Source: Terebella lapidaria
Taxonomy: Eukaryota > Annelida > Polychaeta > Terebellida > Terebellidae
Direction of reading: 5' to 3'
Assembly (NCBI GenBank): GCA_949152475.1
Contig: OX424562.1
Span: 1,178,001 to 1,242,000 of the forward strand
DNA: 64,000 nucleotides
This document shows, in pieces, positions 35,095-46,442 of this stretch. The notes under the pieces are model-generated. The model was not told the DNA's origin. It worked only from the letters and a program-made list of their open reading frames with translations, and ran no database searches. A program made the position numbers and the translations under genes. How positions within the stretch are numbered: position 1 is the first letter of the stretch; each line of letters opens with the position of its first letter.

Positions 35095-35787
35095 TTTTTT
35101 TTTTTTCAATTCAATTCAATTTATTCAAGACCATACACACATATACTAGTACACAGTTACATTATATTGATGACAAAGAAATGCAAGTCTGAGCTTACAC
35201 AAAGACAAAGTCTGTGGGTGGTTCAACCATAAGATATAATAACTATTTTCACACCTTTTCTTACATTCTTCAAGAGCGCGTGTTCGTAGTTCAAGGTCCT
35301 CAAGTCTTTTCGTGGTAGAGGCAGTATCTTTTTTAATGAATTTGATGGCAGGCCACAACATAAATTGAATGCCATCAAGAACACTGTCCGACTCCCAAGC
35401 TTTCTCTAACTGAGCTTCTGCCGCATACATGTTCTTTTTGGCCTCCCTTGTTTTTGTTGACATTTATAGTTAATACAATTGTTCAGTTCACACACGCAGG
35501 TATCTGTACATGAAAGATTCACGGTCGAGTGGGCAGGTAGGGTGAATGATGTCAGTTGAGATGAGCGATAATATGGTATCGATGCGAAGTACAGCAGGCG
35601 TGGGCGATAATGTGGTATCTGTAACAAGTGGACAACTTTGTGTTTTCGTCAGTCCAGTTTCAACAGTTCATATCAAATCAATACGAGATTGTTTCATATC
35701 AGTATTTCACATTTCCATTTCCACACAATGTTTACATTTTGCAGTGTGTATTTGTCGCAGTCGCGTTAACCTTTTTTTTTTTTTTTT
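35095..35787 (-). mobile_element. Polyadenylated retrocopy inserted in the Gypsy reverse transcriptase
   Basis: The insert is flanked by a 14-bp target duplication, TTGAGGTCACCTTC at 35,081-35,094 and TTGAGGACACCTTC at 35,788-35,801, with one mismatch. On the minus strand its 3' end reads AATAAATTGAATTGAATTG followed by a run of 12 A. It therefore has a polyadenylation signal 13-20 bp before the tail, as in a processed transcript. The other end carries an 18-base T run (A run on the minus strand), which is unusual for a 5' end. A 105-codon frame (35,146-35,463, minus) is predicted helical. Target duplication plus A-tail is the signature of LINE-driven retrotransposition. Confidence 0.85.
35146..35463 (-). 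CDS. Small helical protein frame carried by the retrocopy, unknown function
   Basis: The frame begins [20 protein letters not shown] and continues with charged, heptad-like helix ([19 protein letters not shown]). It ends about 20 bp before a run into the AATAAA region, so the 3' UTR is short, and about 300 bp of 5' sequence precedes the ATG. The ATG-to-stop frame is uninterrupted. The last 20-25 residues are hydrophobic and AT-coded and may be less constrained. I do not recognise the family. It may be a retroposed copy of a host mRNA or the product of a non-autonomous retroposon. Confidence 0.4.
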   Translation of the reverse strand: MSTKTREAKKNMYAAEAQLEKAWESDSVLDGIQFMLWPAIKFIKKDTASTTKRLEDLELRTRALEECKKRCENSYYILWLNHPQTLSLCKLRLAFLCHQYNVTVY

Positions 35788-36570
35788 TTGAGGACACCTT
35801 CGATGCCCTGGCCGGGTCGCACTATTTCTGTGCTTTGGATCTGGCCTCCGAGTATTGGCAGGTGGAGATGGAGGAGAGTGATCGGGCGAAGACTGCCTTC
35901 GTTACCAAGAACGGCTCTACCAATTCAAAGTAATGCCGTTCGGGCTCTGTAACGCACCAGCGACGTTCGAGCGTATCATGGAGATGGTTCTTAAAGGGTT
36001 CCTCTGGAAGTGATGTATGGTCTACATCGACGATGTCGTCGTGTATGGCCGGTCGTTCGAGGACCAACCCTCACCAACCTCCAAATGGTGCTCCATCGCA
36101 TCCGCGGAGCAGGGCTTAAATTGAAGCCAAGTAAGTGTGAACTGTTCGCGCAGGAAATCCTGTACTTGGGCTTCATGGTAACGGGCACTGGAGTGAGACC
36201 GGACCCCGCAAAGGTGGCGGCCGTACAGAAATGGCCTCCACCATGCAACGTGGCGGACGTGAGGTCCTTCTTGGGCTTCGCGAGCTACCACCGCAGGTTT
36301 ATTCGCGGCTTTGCGGCGATCGCGCGTCCCCTTACTATCCTCACGGAAAAGGGCACCGATTTTGTTTGGTCCGCCGAGCAGGCTGACGCCTTCTCGGGAC
36401 TCCGGCAGGCCTTGGTAGCGGCCCCGGTGCTGCGGCACCCTTGTCCGGACTGCGAGTTCATCTTGGACACTGACGTGAGTAACTTTGCACTCGGCGGTGT
36501 CTTCTCACAGATCGTGGACGGGCAAGAGCAGGTAGTAGCTTATGCGAGTGTGGCCTTGAGCCGCTCTTAA

Positions 36571-37500
36571 ATGAACTACTGTACCACTCATCGCAAGTTG
36601 CTCGCGGTGGTTACGATGACCAAGCGGTTCCGGCATTACTTGTTGGGACGCCATTTCTGCTTGCGGACTGATCACAGTTCGCTGAGATGGCTCCTCAACT
36701 ATAGTGAGGCCGATCACTTGGTGGCGCGGTGGCTCGTCAAACTCCAGGAGTATGACATGCAAATAGAGCATCGCGCTGGTAAGTTGCACGGCAACGCAAA
36801 CGGCCTGTCCCGTTGTCATAAGTGCAAGAATCCTGGCTGTGCAGGGATGGCTCCATTCCAGCAAGCCGCGGATTCGTCCTCAGACTCGGAATTGGACGTT
36901 CCGGGGAGACCGCAGGCCGCCGCCCCCTCTAACAACACGGCGGCCGGAGCGTCTAGGGCTCATCTCCGCGCGCGGACCCGCCGCTATCGGCGAGGGCGTC
37001 CCGCATATGAAGCGGAGGTGCGGCTCAGTTCCAGCGAGTCCTCCTCGAGTCCAGCGGTGTACTTCTCGTGGGTACCCTCGTCCTCTGGCGAGTCTGAGTA
37101 TGAGCAGTCCTTGCCCCCTGTGGTAATGGCCGCTGCGGCGCAGCCGGACGCGACGGATGAGGAGCCTAATTACTTGGGTGGCTACTCTCTGGCGCAGATA
37201 GCTGCGAAGCAGAGAGCTGACAGTGCTCTGGCACCGGTAATCACAGCCCTTGAGGCCGGCCAGAAACCCTCTAAGGATGAGCGGAAAACCTACAGGGAGG
37301 AGACTTTGTCTCTAGTATCCCAGTGGGAAAGACTCTCCTTGAGGGATGGCCTTTTGTACCGGCGCTATGAGCCACCGACCCCACTGCCTCCAATATGGCA
37401 GTTGGTGCTTCCGGCAGAGCTGCGGAAAGAAGAACTCCACCAGTTGCATGACCTCCGGGTGACCGGTCACTTGGGAATCCGGAGGACCGTCCATAGGCTA
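36571..37500 (+). pseudogene. pol region of Gypsy element A: RNase H and integrase zinc domain
   Basis: The RNase H part includes HRKLLAVVTMTKRFRHYLLG, LRTDHSSLRWLLNY and RWLVKLQEYDMQIEHRAGK. A long Ser/Pro-rich linker follows, and then LHDLRVTGHLGIRRTVHRL, which fits the first half of the H-H-C-C integrase zinc domain. RNase H removes the RNA strand after reverse transcription; integrase would join the DNA to the host. Part of the same fossil. Confidence 0.75.
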
Positions 37501-37519
37501 CAACAGCCTGACGGCCTCG

Positions 37520-38950
37520 ATGGGCCAGACTGCGGTGGAGTACCAGACGGCGGAAGCCGCCCGGACAGCAGCAGAGGCTGTCCGTCAACCGCCGGCTACC
37601 CAGGCAGTGGAGGATCGGCACCGGGTCACCATGGTCGTGTCCGAGATGCCGCAGATCGCGGCCAAGACACGCGTGGCTTCTCCTAAGCCGCGCGCCCCAA
37701 CAAGGACTCAGGGGAAGGGTTCGTCCGCTGGAACAACTCCGGCCGGGGCGACACCCCTGCAGTCCCCGGGCGCGCTGACTCAGGAGGATTTCCCGGGCTT
37801 GCTCGAGGTGACGGTACCTGCGGGTCCGTCTGAGGGACGGGTGGTGGCGGACACCTCCGCCTCCTCGAGTACCACGTCGGTGGTCCGGCCAAGGACCCCA
37901 CGTGTGACTCCCTCGGTAGCGAGCAGTAGCGGACGTGCGGCACCTCTCTCGAGGTCGGCGTCCGCGTCCTCGTTGGTAGTTGAGGGGACGTCCGCGGGAT
38001 GGCAAAGCACCGCCTCCCTGGACTTGGATCCCCTTGATGCCACGGCGGACGTACACCGGAGGTTTGGTCCCATGACCGCCGGCGCCTACGAGACTTTCCG
38101 CGAGTCTGTAGGCCAGGCGGTCGGTCATCGTCATGATGGTTTGGACCGGATCCCTGGTGACCCAGCGTTGGTGAACCTGCCAGTGCCCCGAGCCATTCGT
38201 GACTTCGGGTCCGCAGGCGTGGCCGCGCTGGTCCGCGCGAGAGAAGAGCACCCCTGGGATCACCCCCAGCACGGTCGACTCACTCAAGCTGCGGAGTACC
38301 TTGTGGCGGAGATGGATAGCTCTCTGGACCGGTTCAGCCGGTGCCGCGCCGAGGCCTCCCGTGTTGCATGCGATCTAGCATACGACCGAGGCCTCATGGA
38401 AAGCACCCGGCGGAGCCTTGAGAGCTACCGGACTTTGTTGGCCGTCATTGAGCGGCGCGCGTTCAACCAGGGTCGAACCACCGCTCTAGCCGAGCAGTCC
38501 GGGGCATCCTCCACCTCCCCAGAGGTAGCCGCTAGGATGGAGCACCTGGAGGCTGAGAATGAGCAGCTAGGGCGTCGTCTTGACGAAGCCGAGGCCGCTC
38601 GGACTCGCCTACTCCAGGGCGTCGATGACCCCGAGTCGTCCGCCCGGAACCAGGCGGCTCTCCAGCGGGCGAATGCCGCTTTGCAGCTGGCCATCTACCC
38701 ATACCTCGTCCAGGTGTGGGGAGAGCGCACGGCCAGTCCTCAGCGCACCCGTGATACGGTAGAGATGTTCCGCGCCATCGCAAACCTCGCAGAAGCCCCT
38801 CAGTTGAGGGGCTCAGTTGAAAGATGGTTGTTATATTTTCCACGAAGAGATAATGCATGCAGGCACTTCTTAATGCTCATTAACAGTATTCACCCACACT
38901 TGAGAGGGTATGCCCAAGATTATACCCAGATTTATGGCCTTCCAATTTGA
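37520..38950 (+). other. Unassigned 476-codon frame at the 3' side of Gypsy element A
   Basis: A long GC-rich open frame starts MGQTAVEYQTAEAARTAAEA. Residues 1-150 are Ala/Ser/Thr/Pro-rich and look disordered. Residues about 170-330 are more ordered, with HPWDHPQHGRLTQAAEYLVA. Residues about 335-380 form a likely coiled coil, MEHLEAENEQLGRRLDEAEA. The last 45 residues are AT-coded and probably read into flanking DNA. There is no signal peptide and no membrane segment, so it does not resemble an envelope protein. Its composition matches the Gypsy element, so it may be an extra frame of that family or part of a second, related element. Function unknown. Confidence 0.4.
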
Positions 38951-39420
38951 TTATTCCAAATCTCAGTTGTGTGACTGTATATGATTTCTGTTTCCCATTG
39001 AACACGTTATCAACTCTACACAATTGACATCAATTAATATTTACAGACGAATATTTTGACAAACTCACTGATAACTTGTGAATAGTATATGTCATTCATT
39101 TTTCATTCTTTAAACTCTAAACCTTGAAAACTCAAAGTTGAACACTACACACTGCAAATATAGCAACAATTGATTCGAAACTGAAGCCATGTCATTGTTT
39201 TTCATAATGAAAAGTGAGAGATATTTCCAGTACTTCGTTGCATTCCTTCATAAGAATGAAAGAACAATGAGAACACATGATTGATGCTTACATGAACACA
39301 AATGGTATTGCTTCCGTTGTTATTTTCCACCACTTCCAGGTAGAATAATTATTTTCACAAAACAATGTTTGTATGCATCAAACCCACGAATACAACCACG
39401 AATATTCCCACGAATACAAC

Positions 39421-39543
39421 TACATTATGATGATACCAAAACAAAATATAAAACAACATTTCTGAACAGAAGACGACCAAATAGCTTATTCTAAGAGACA
39501 CTGGCGTCATCAGGGGCAGACAGTGTGTGAAATGTAGTTGTTT
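39421..39543 (-). repeat. Dispersed repeat family D, inverted copy
   Basis: CACTGGCGTCATCAGGGGCAGACAGTGTG is the reverse complement form of the family block at 62,187-62,310, and similarity continues on both sides. This is the second-best preserved copy. Confidence 0.75.
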
Positions 39544-39624
39544 CTATTGTACACCTGATGGATTTAGTATACAACTGCCTAACAGCCTGTGGAAATAATT
39601 TAGGATCCGAAGCAAACCCCAACA

Positions 39625-39795
39625 TAATGGGGTCATTATTTACTTCACTGAAGAATGCCACACACATTTCCAGTCCAGTTTGTTGGCAGACCCCAAGTAT
39701 TTGTGGAACAGATTGTAAAGATCACACGCGGAACTAAATATTGTGTTCATTCCCGTGAATAGAGATTAGGCGTCCACTCTGCAATGGTAAAAATT
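39625..39795 (+). repeat. Dispersed repeat family F, copy 1
   Basis: GAATGCCAC...CCAGTCCAGTTT...GGCAGA...CTCAAGT-like order and GAATAGAGATTAGG recur in the same orientation at 56,190-56,420. Identity is moderate with indels. Family unknown. Confidence 0.6.
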
Positions 39796-40823
39796 GACGA
39801 ATTCATCATTTCGTTCACTATTTTCGACTCTTTATATTATTGTTGCTCACTTCATTACTGAAATCATAATTGTATTGTTATACCTGAATAGTAGTATCAT
39901 AAATAAACTGATAAACAGTATCTCAGGCATCCTCCTGTATTATTATCGGAATTCCACAATAAATGATCCGATGCCTAAATCGAAATATAATGGGTTTCTT
40001 CTTTGACGTAAACGCATAAACTTAGAATGATTTTTTTCCCAATGATATCTAAAAACTTGATAATCAATATTTTAGCACATTCAATCTTTCACTGGCTACA
40101 GCATAAATCCTCTAAACTACACATTGGATTTAACAGGATTTGATTGTTACACCTATGTAAATCCGACAAATTTGTATGAATTGTCGATTGCCGGTTACGA
40201 CGTAAAATCGACAGAAAAAAGGTAATGAATTGAAATATTGCACATGAATCTCAACAATGATTCTCATTTGCGTCCTTGCCAAACACCGTTTGCACAGAAC
40301 TGCACTGAATACAGATTTTGAGGATTAGGCTCCGGATAAAGATTCATTCGGGAGTTAAAATTTTGAATCAACTAAGCTGTAATATTTCAAATACACGAAT
40401 TACCTAAATCAGAAATACATAAAGAGAGATTTTTTTTATGTATTTCTGCCTAAATCGAAGTTGGTTTACAGAGCTCAGACTTTGACGCATTGGATTCACC
40501 AGACGCTTTTTGATTTGATTTATTTCGGTATCACAACAGATAATACAGAACCAATGGGTGACTGATACATGTTATGATGAGACGTGACACCATGGATAGC
40601 AATTAAAGTATTACTACTTATTTCCAAAGTGGTCCATGGGCCGGTGACTAGGTGAATAGGATGATGAGACTTGGACGGACGCGTACAATAAATTCATCAT
40701 CGTTTGGACATCATATGTACAATAGAATAAGGAGCCTCTTACAGCTCATAAGAGGCTCTTATAACTCGAAGCCTTTTATAGCAAGAAACAAAACATTCGC
40801 TCAATTTATTCAATCGTTCTCGC

Positions 40824-40948
40824 GGCCCAAGTATCATACACTGCGCCTTCCTCTATATTCAATAAAGATTAAGAAGGTGACAGACGGATTAAATGGCATT
40901 CATATAGTGGACGAGTAATATTAAGGCGCAGGGTATGATACTTGGGCC
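40824..40948. mobile_element. 125-bp MITE with 26-bp inverted repeats and 8-bp target duplication
   Basis: The ends are GGCCCAAGTATCATACACTG followed by CGCCTT on the left and the reverse complement on the right with one mismatch (ACACTG against ACCCTG). The flanks carry a perfect 8-bp direct repeat GTTCTCGC at 40,816-40,823 and 40,949-40,956. An 8-bp duplication is the rule for hAT elements and also fits a few other superfamilies (P, Merlin). No coding capacity. The perfect duplication suggests a fairly recent insertion. Confidence 0.9.
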
Positions 40949-41636
40949 GTTCTCGCAATAAAACAGACCACTCCCATAATCTGTTCGCTCAATATTATAC
41001 TAATAGTTGTGGAGATTTGGATCAAGACTTTAACGTGATGTGAACGCCGACTGAGAAGTGGTCCTTGAAAACATTAAATTTTTCCCAATTAACAGATCGC
41101 CATGCGCTCGCCATGAAAGTGATAGTCATGAGGCAGACGCTGTGAGAACGGTACGTAAGTGCAGTGTTTGATGTGACGGGCGAGAACCCGTAAAATGTTT
41201 GGCGTAAAATTTGCTGCATAATATACTGCAAAATTTCACAATCGAGGACGCAGTGAATACACCATCCCACTGTAACGAGGGTATGATTATGAAATAGCAG
41301 GGAAATATTCTCTAATAAGCAGCTGCATCATATTTGCTGAAAAATCGCGTTCTGGTTAATTACTACCACATTTCTGTGTGCTGTTTCCGGGTGGAGTGAC
41401 CAATATCACCCAAGTTAAGGGTGACGACGCTGGCAGTAACAAAAGAACAATGTATTAATCTGGCTAGAAGGAGCTAATTAAACTAGGAACCAATTTCAAA
41501 GTCAGCCAATTTTAGCATTGGGTTCTATCGAAGCGTGATGATAACCTAACTCTTAACTTTTTTCACTTCAGAATGTTGTGGATATAAAACTTAGCTAGTA
41601 CAGGCTGAACCTGGAATTATTATGTTTATCTCGTAA

Positions 41637-41880
41637 TTGATATATCATTTTATATCTGCAATAAGACGTGTGGCAAAGTTTGTTGTGTTTGCCACATATA
41701 ACACCACGAAACAAGTTATGACTAGCTCAGTGAACTAAACGACATCATGGTAGAAATGAGCATTCGATGATGTTTGGAGTGTATGTCAGTTATTTGAAGC
41801 GATTACATTTACATGCTTATAACAAAGCCCACATCTGGTTTGACGATGGACTTACAGATTGAAAAAGGAATACATCATAC
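41637..41880 (+). repeat. Dispersed repeat family G, copy 1
   Basis: The phrases TTTGTTGTGTTTGCC and TTATTTGAAGCGATTACATT, then ACATGCTTATAACAAAGCCCAC, match 60,125-60,390 in the same orientation (TTATTTGAAGCGATTATATT). Diverged with indels. Family unknown. Confidence 0.65.
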
Positions 41881-43041
41881 TTGGTATATGCACCACCTAC
41901 TTGTAAATTGATCGCCATAAACACACTGATTGCTAATGAGAAGGAACAATGTTCACTCATTCATGATAACAATGGGATCCATCACCAATATTCACACTGT
42001 GGACCCAGTCACACCATCACTCGTACTGCTGCTTGGTGTTAGCTGATGGCTATTTGAGAAATCCAACTCAAATAAATATGTGATATATTGATGTAAACAA
42101 TAAGTTCATGATTCTACTCACAAGAGTGATCATACGAGCACTGTCAAAAACATTCCAACATCTGAAGGAAGTCTGTATATAGAGCAAGCCTAGTGTGATG
42201 GCACTGCAGGGACATAGTGAGGAAGATACGTTCTGTGATCATGGCTTAATGTTCGTTTAGTATGATTGGGCGAGCGTCCAACCGCTCTGTGGAGCATACT
42301 GATCAGACAGTTAAGGCTCATCATGATATCATATAGTACGGTTCGGAGATGAATTCGTGTTATCAACGAGGAGTTTCGACGAAAAAAACGGTAGCTTTAT
42401 GTTTCCCTTCCTGGTATACAGAAAATATAGCTGCCACCAAGATAAGTTCCTTTCGATTTTCAGTTGCCGTTAGAAAGTTCCATGGACGTCGTCACTATCT
42501 TGTCGGTGGAATACACCTTCATGAATCATTGCCAATATCATAAAAAATATCGCCATTTTCCATGTTTTTTTTTACTAACGTGTGACTTTAGGTGTACTTT
42601 CCACAAAGGACCATGGATATTATTTTCCTTGCTCAAAAATTGCTACTTCATTGTATTGTATTTTATTGTATTGTATTATATTATATTGTATTGTGACATA
42701 ATCTAAGTATAATTTCACATTTATTTCGTACTTGTGTACATTCAATCACAATGGTGCAAATTATAAACAGCAAACATTGCAACATTTTGAGTGAATGACA
42801 TTATGATCAGTTCACACATGTCAAAATTGTGAACATTTTCCAATGGATCATCAGACAAGATACAGGACACCGTTTCTAATAAGACATAGCTCACGAACTG
42901 TATCAACAATAGAACCGCATTTCTCAATTCAGATATAATTTCCTTCAAATTATGTAAACTCAACTGGGGAATACGGGTATCATCCAAATCAAGTTTGTAT
43001 ATTAGTATTGTTCTGTTGATAACAGCAGTAGTATTTAATGA

Positions 43042-43133
43042 ATGACATAATTTAACACAGTTTGATATGACAGGATTATCATTACAAATGACATAATTTA
43101 ACACAGTTTGATATGACAGGATTATCATTACAA
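43042..43133 (+). repeat. Tandem duplication, 2 x 46 bp
   Basis: Two identical units beginning ATGACATAATTTAACACAGT lie at 43,042-43,087 and 43,088-43,133, just outside the Gypsy element at 43,184. Confidence 0.95.
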
Positions 43134-43183
43134 AGAACACCAAATGGTAGAAGCTGAGAAAATGCCCCAGCAGTTTACAGTAA

Positions 43184-43410
43184 TGTTAAGACGTCACCAC
43201 TTTACTAATTCAATAATAAAGTCAGAGTTTTACAACAAACAGTTTTATCCAAAAACCACACTAAAAAAACATCCTGTCTCCAGTCCCTAAAATACCGAGC
43301 CGTAAACATTTAAGGCGTTACAACGAAATCGTTATCATAACGTACCAAGCGGTATCAACTAACTAAACTCTAAACTCAACTAACTAATGTACAGTTATAT
43401 CATCATGACA
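43184..43410 (-). repeat. 3' LTR of Gypsy element B (227 bp)
   Basis: TG...CA ends and near identity to 47,436-47,650. It holds 12 extra bases (a small local duplication of CTAACTAAACT-like sequence) compared with the other LTR. LTRs carry the promoter and the polyadenylation signal in this family. Confidence 0.95.
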
Positions 43411-43424
43411 TCTCCCTCTTAAAG
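43411..43424 (-). promoter_or_regulatory. Polypurine tract of Gypsy element B
   Basis: On the minus strand the bases immediately before the 3' LTR read CTTTAAGAGGGAGA, the usual purine-rich primer for plus-strand DNA synthesis. Position and composition fit; use is inferred from family knowledge. Confidence 0.8.
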
Positions 43425-43736
43425 TTCTTAAGACCACTTAAGGTGAAACATAATATATCAACATTGATAAACACAAATATAACAAGGTCAAATGTTCAAG
43501 TCAAATGTTCAAAGGTCCAAGCGGGTAACCGGCTTGACGACTCTGCCAGATCTCGTACAGACGCTGCCATCAGTAGCGCCTGCGCTCTGAGGTTGCTGGT
43601 TCCCAAGGTCTGGCACGGAAGGTTCCGGAGGTGCTGCGGGTGGTTGCAGAACGTCAGCGTTTCTGGGAACACCGCCGGCTTGGGCTTGAGTTTGAATGTG
43701 TTGCCTATTCCTCCGGATTTCGGCGCCGTTGTCTGT

Positions 43737-45780
43737 CTATAAGAGGTACGATCGTCGAGCCACAGTTTTCAGAACAGTAGCCGTCTTTTCCCATGCTGGC
43801 TCTGAAGGTAGTTTAGTCGCAACTCTGTTCCCTGGTTGTAGCTCTGGGAGATCACGGGCTCCATGTCGACAGTCATAGTGACGCTTGTACTGATCCTTGG
43901 CCTTGGCATCGTTCTCCCGTACTTGTTCCAAGTCCGGCCAGGCTGGATTCAAGCTCGACACCAGTACTGCCATGGCAGTGTGGTTCGCAGTCGTCTGCCC
44001 ATCAAGAGCTCAGCTGGGCTTACTCCAGTAGCACTGATCGGGGTAGCACGGTAGTTCAATAGCGCCAACAGCGGATCTGGCTGCTTTAAGATCATCTTCT
44101 TCCGCTTTCCGCTTCACCGTTAGACTGGGGAAAGTGAGGACTTGATGTGATATGCTGAAAGTCGTATTCTTGTGCGAATTGTTTCATTTCTCGACACACA
44201 AACTGAGGTCCATTGTCAGACACCAGAACTTGCGGGATGCCGAATCGTGCGAAGACAGATTTCATCTTCTGCACCAGCTGATTTCCGGTCGTGCTGTTCA
44301 TGGTGATAATCTCAATGTACCTGCTGTAATAGTCTATCAATACCAGATAGGTAGATTTCTTGTACTCGCAGAGATCAGCAGCCACTCTTTGCCATGGATG
44401 GTCTGGTAAGCTTGTGGGAATCAGTGGTTCTTGGCGCTGAGCTGGTCTCTGTGCAGCACAGTGCCCGCAAGACATTACAACTCTGAGTATGTCATTGTTG
44501 ATTCCAGGCCACCATACGCTGATCTTGGCACGAGCTCTGCACTTCGATATTCCCAGATGTCCTGCATGTAATTGCATCAAAATCTCTTCTCTCATTGCTT
44601 GGGGAATGATGATTCTTTCTCCATATGTAACAAGGCCATCCGTCTCAGACAGCATGCCTCGAACAGAAAAGTATCCTCGGAGCTCTTCCTTGACATCGCT
44701 CACATACCGAGGCCAGCCTTGCCGTGTATACTGCATCACCTGGTTCAGGATAGGGTCTTCTGAAGTAGCTAGCTTGAGCTCAGCTTGCTTGGAAGGTGAG
44801 GCATAAGACGCTATGACGGCATCAATGGCAGCTTTGATGTCACTCTGAAGTTCGAAGTCATCCACTTCACTGGTTACTGGCTGCCGAGAGAGGGTGTCTG
44901 CAACAACAAGTTGTTTGCCCGGAACATGTTCCGCTACTGGGTTGTACCTCATGAGTCGAGTAAGCAGTTTCTGACACCTCAGGGGTACTTGGTCAAGTGG
45001 TTTGCTGTTGATTAGGGGTACCAGAGGTCGGTGGTCGGTTTTGAGACGAAACTTTTCGAGACCACACAAATACTTGTCAAATTTTTTGCATGCCCACACC
45101 CCAGCCAGACACTCTTTCTCGATCTGGGCAAATCTTTTTTCCGCGTCCGTGAGTGTTCTCGAGCAGTATGCCACAGGTTTGAGTTCTCTGTTGTGGTTCT
45201 GTAACAACACACCACCCAAACCATAGGAACTTGCATCAGTACTCACTACGGTTTCCTTCGTACAGTCGTAGTATTTCAATACTGGTGCTGATGTAACCAG
45301 CTGCTTCACCTCTCTGAAGGCGGTTTCTTGCTTGGGTCCCCATGTCCAATGTATGTCAGATTTCAGCAGTTCATGCAATGGTTGACACACTGTAGACAAC
45401 TTGTCCATGTATCTGCCCAGATAGTTGACCATGCCAAGTGTGCGCTTGAGCTCTGTCACGTTGGTTGGTGGTGGCATGTCACATATTGCTCGGACTTTTT
45501 CTGGGTGTGGATGGATCCCGTCTTTGTCGATGATGTGCCCCAGATACGGAATTGATGTCTGGCGAATGCTGCACTTCTCTCGGTTGAGTCGTAGGCCGGC
45601 ATCTTTGATGACAGCGAGCACTTCCTCAAGTCGCTGGTCATGTTCAGCCTGAGTACTGCCGTGTATCAGGATATCGTCCATGAAACACTGTACCCCTTGT
45701 AGCCCATGAAGTAGGTCGGTCATCTTTCGTTGAAATATTTCAGGAGCGGAACTGATCCGAATGATAGGCGACGGAAGCAA
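43737..45780 (-). pseudogene. pol region of Gypsy element B: RT end, RNase H and integrase
   Basis: The catalytic box of reverse transcriptase is FMDDILIHG near 45,660-45,690. RNase H starts VVSTDASSYGLGGVLLQ near 45,200-45,250 and includes KFRLKTDHRPLVPL. The integrase has the H-H-C-C zinc domain (LHAGHLGISKC ... CGHCAAQ) near 44,450-44,560. The catalytic core follows with LVLIDYYSRYIEI and VLVSDNGPQFVC, and then [12 protein letters not shown] near 44,100-44,350. A C-terminal integrase part with AKDQYKRHYD is near 43,880-43,920. Part of the fossil. Confidence 0.9.
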
Positions 45781-46442
45781 TACCTGCCTAGCGGCGTGAT
45801 GAACGTGGTGAGCCTTGCACTGTTCTCATCTAACGGGACTTGCCAGAATCCACTTGAAGCGTCTAGGACTGAGAAACACGTTGAACCTGTCAGCTTGTAC
45901 ATCAGGTCTTCCAGCATGGGAAGCTGATAACGTTCACGCTTCACGGCCTGGTTCAATTTTTTTAAGTCCACGCAAATCCGTACTTTGCCTGATTTCTTCA
46001 GAACGGGAACTAACGGTGCACACCAATCTGTCGGTTCAGTAACCTTTTCTATTATGCCAAGTTTCTCCATCCGATGTAGCTCGTCTGTGAATTTGGTGAT
46101 CATGGGGAATGGTATCCTGCGAGCCACGTTCACGCTGTATGGAGCTGCGCCATCCTTGAGTTTGATTTTCACTGGATCCGTGCGCAGAAGTCCAGTCTCT
46201 GCACACACTGAACTTGGGATTTCAGCTACGTGTCGCACTATCCCCATCTCGCTAGCTGTGTCTCTGCCTAGGAGATTGTTGGTGTTTGATCCGTCGATCA
46301 CGTGTATTGGGAATTTGTACATAGTTCCCTTGTACCTGGCTGTTGTCTCTAACATGCCAACACACTTCAGAGTTCCTCCAGGGCTGCTCAGAATCACTGA
46401 GGGCTGCGTCAGTACAGGGCGAGTACTGAGACTGTTGAACAC
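45720..46442 (-). pseudogene. pol region of Gypsy element B: first half of reverse transcriptase
   Basis: Motifs WCAPLVPVLKKSGKVRICV and DLKKLNQAVKRERYQLP, then FSVLDASSGFWQVPL, are the standard finger and palm segments of a Mag-like Gypsy reverse transcriptase. Upstream, NLLGRDTASEMGIV is the end of the protease domain. Confidence 0.9.

Larger units (their letters stand above)
33781..36570 (+). pseudogene. pol region of Gypsy element A: protease and reverse transcriptase
   Basis: The retroviral-type aspartic protease motif [15 protein letters not shown] is near 34,010-34,055. The reverse transcriptase follows with [20 protein letters not shown] and [18 protein letters not shown] near 34,965-35,075. 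Further on come FCALDLASEYWQVEM near 35,826-35,870 and the catalytic box YIDDVVVYG near 36,022-36,048. The start of RNase H, ILDTDVSNFALGGVFSQ, is near 36,460-36,510. A retrocopy insertion (35,095-35,787) lies within the reverse transcriptase. These enzymes normally process Gag-Pol and copy the RNA genome. The region is broken. Confidence 0.85.
30132..38811 (+). mobile_element. Ty3/Gypsy element A, GC-rich, broken (fossil)
   Basis: Parts in order: a 5' LTR-like region, a primer-binding-site-like sequence, gag with a zinc knuckle, aspartic protease, reverse transcriptase, RNase H, the start of an integrase zinc domain, and an unassigned downstream frame. Order protease-RT-RNase H-integrase is that of Ty3/Gypsy (Metaviridae). 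Base composition is much more GC-rich than the flanks, which helps set its limits at about 30.1 and 38.8 kb. No matching 3' LTR was seen in the window, so LTR dating is impossible. The element is broken, with several interruptions plus a retrocopy inserted in it. High identity of its internal duplication points to recent activity or recent rearrangement. Clade within Gypsy is uncertain. Confidence 0.85.
38812..40815. other. Unassigned AT-rich DNA with old dispersed repeats
   Basis: Composition drops sharply back to AT-rich. Two dispersed repeats with partners elsewhere are present (39,421-39,543 and 39,625-39,795). A 70-codon frame at 39,794-40,006 is background. No gene. Confidence 0.5.
40957..43183. 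other. Unassigned AT-rich DNA
   Basis: Besides the repeats listed separately, no gene is supported. The 133-codon minus frame at 42,742-43,143 spans a tandem duplication and has no domain. A TATTGTATTG-type simple repeat lies at about 42,655-42,703. Confidence 0.5.

Noticed and set aside
37520-38950. Envelope gene downstream of Gypsy pol
   Set aside because: No signal peptide, no membrane segment and no glycoprotein-like Cys pattern; the frame is disordered plus coiled coil.
42742-43143. 133-codon minus-strand frame
   Set aside because: It spans a 46-bp tandem duplication, is AT-coded and shows no domain or splice signals.
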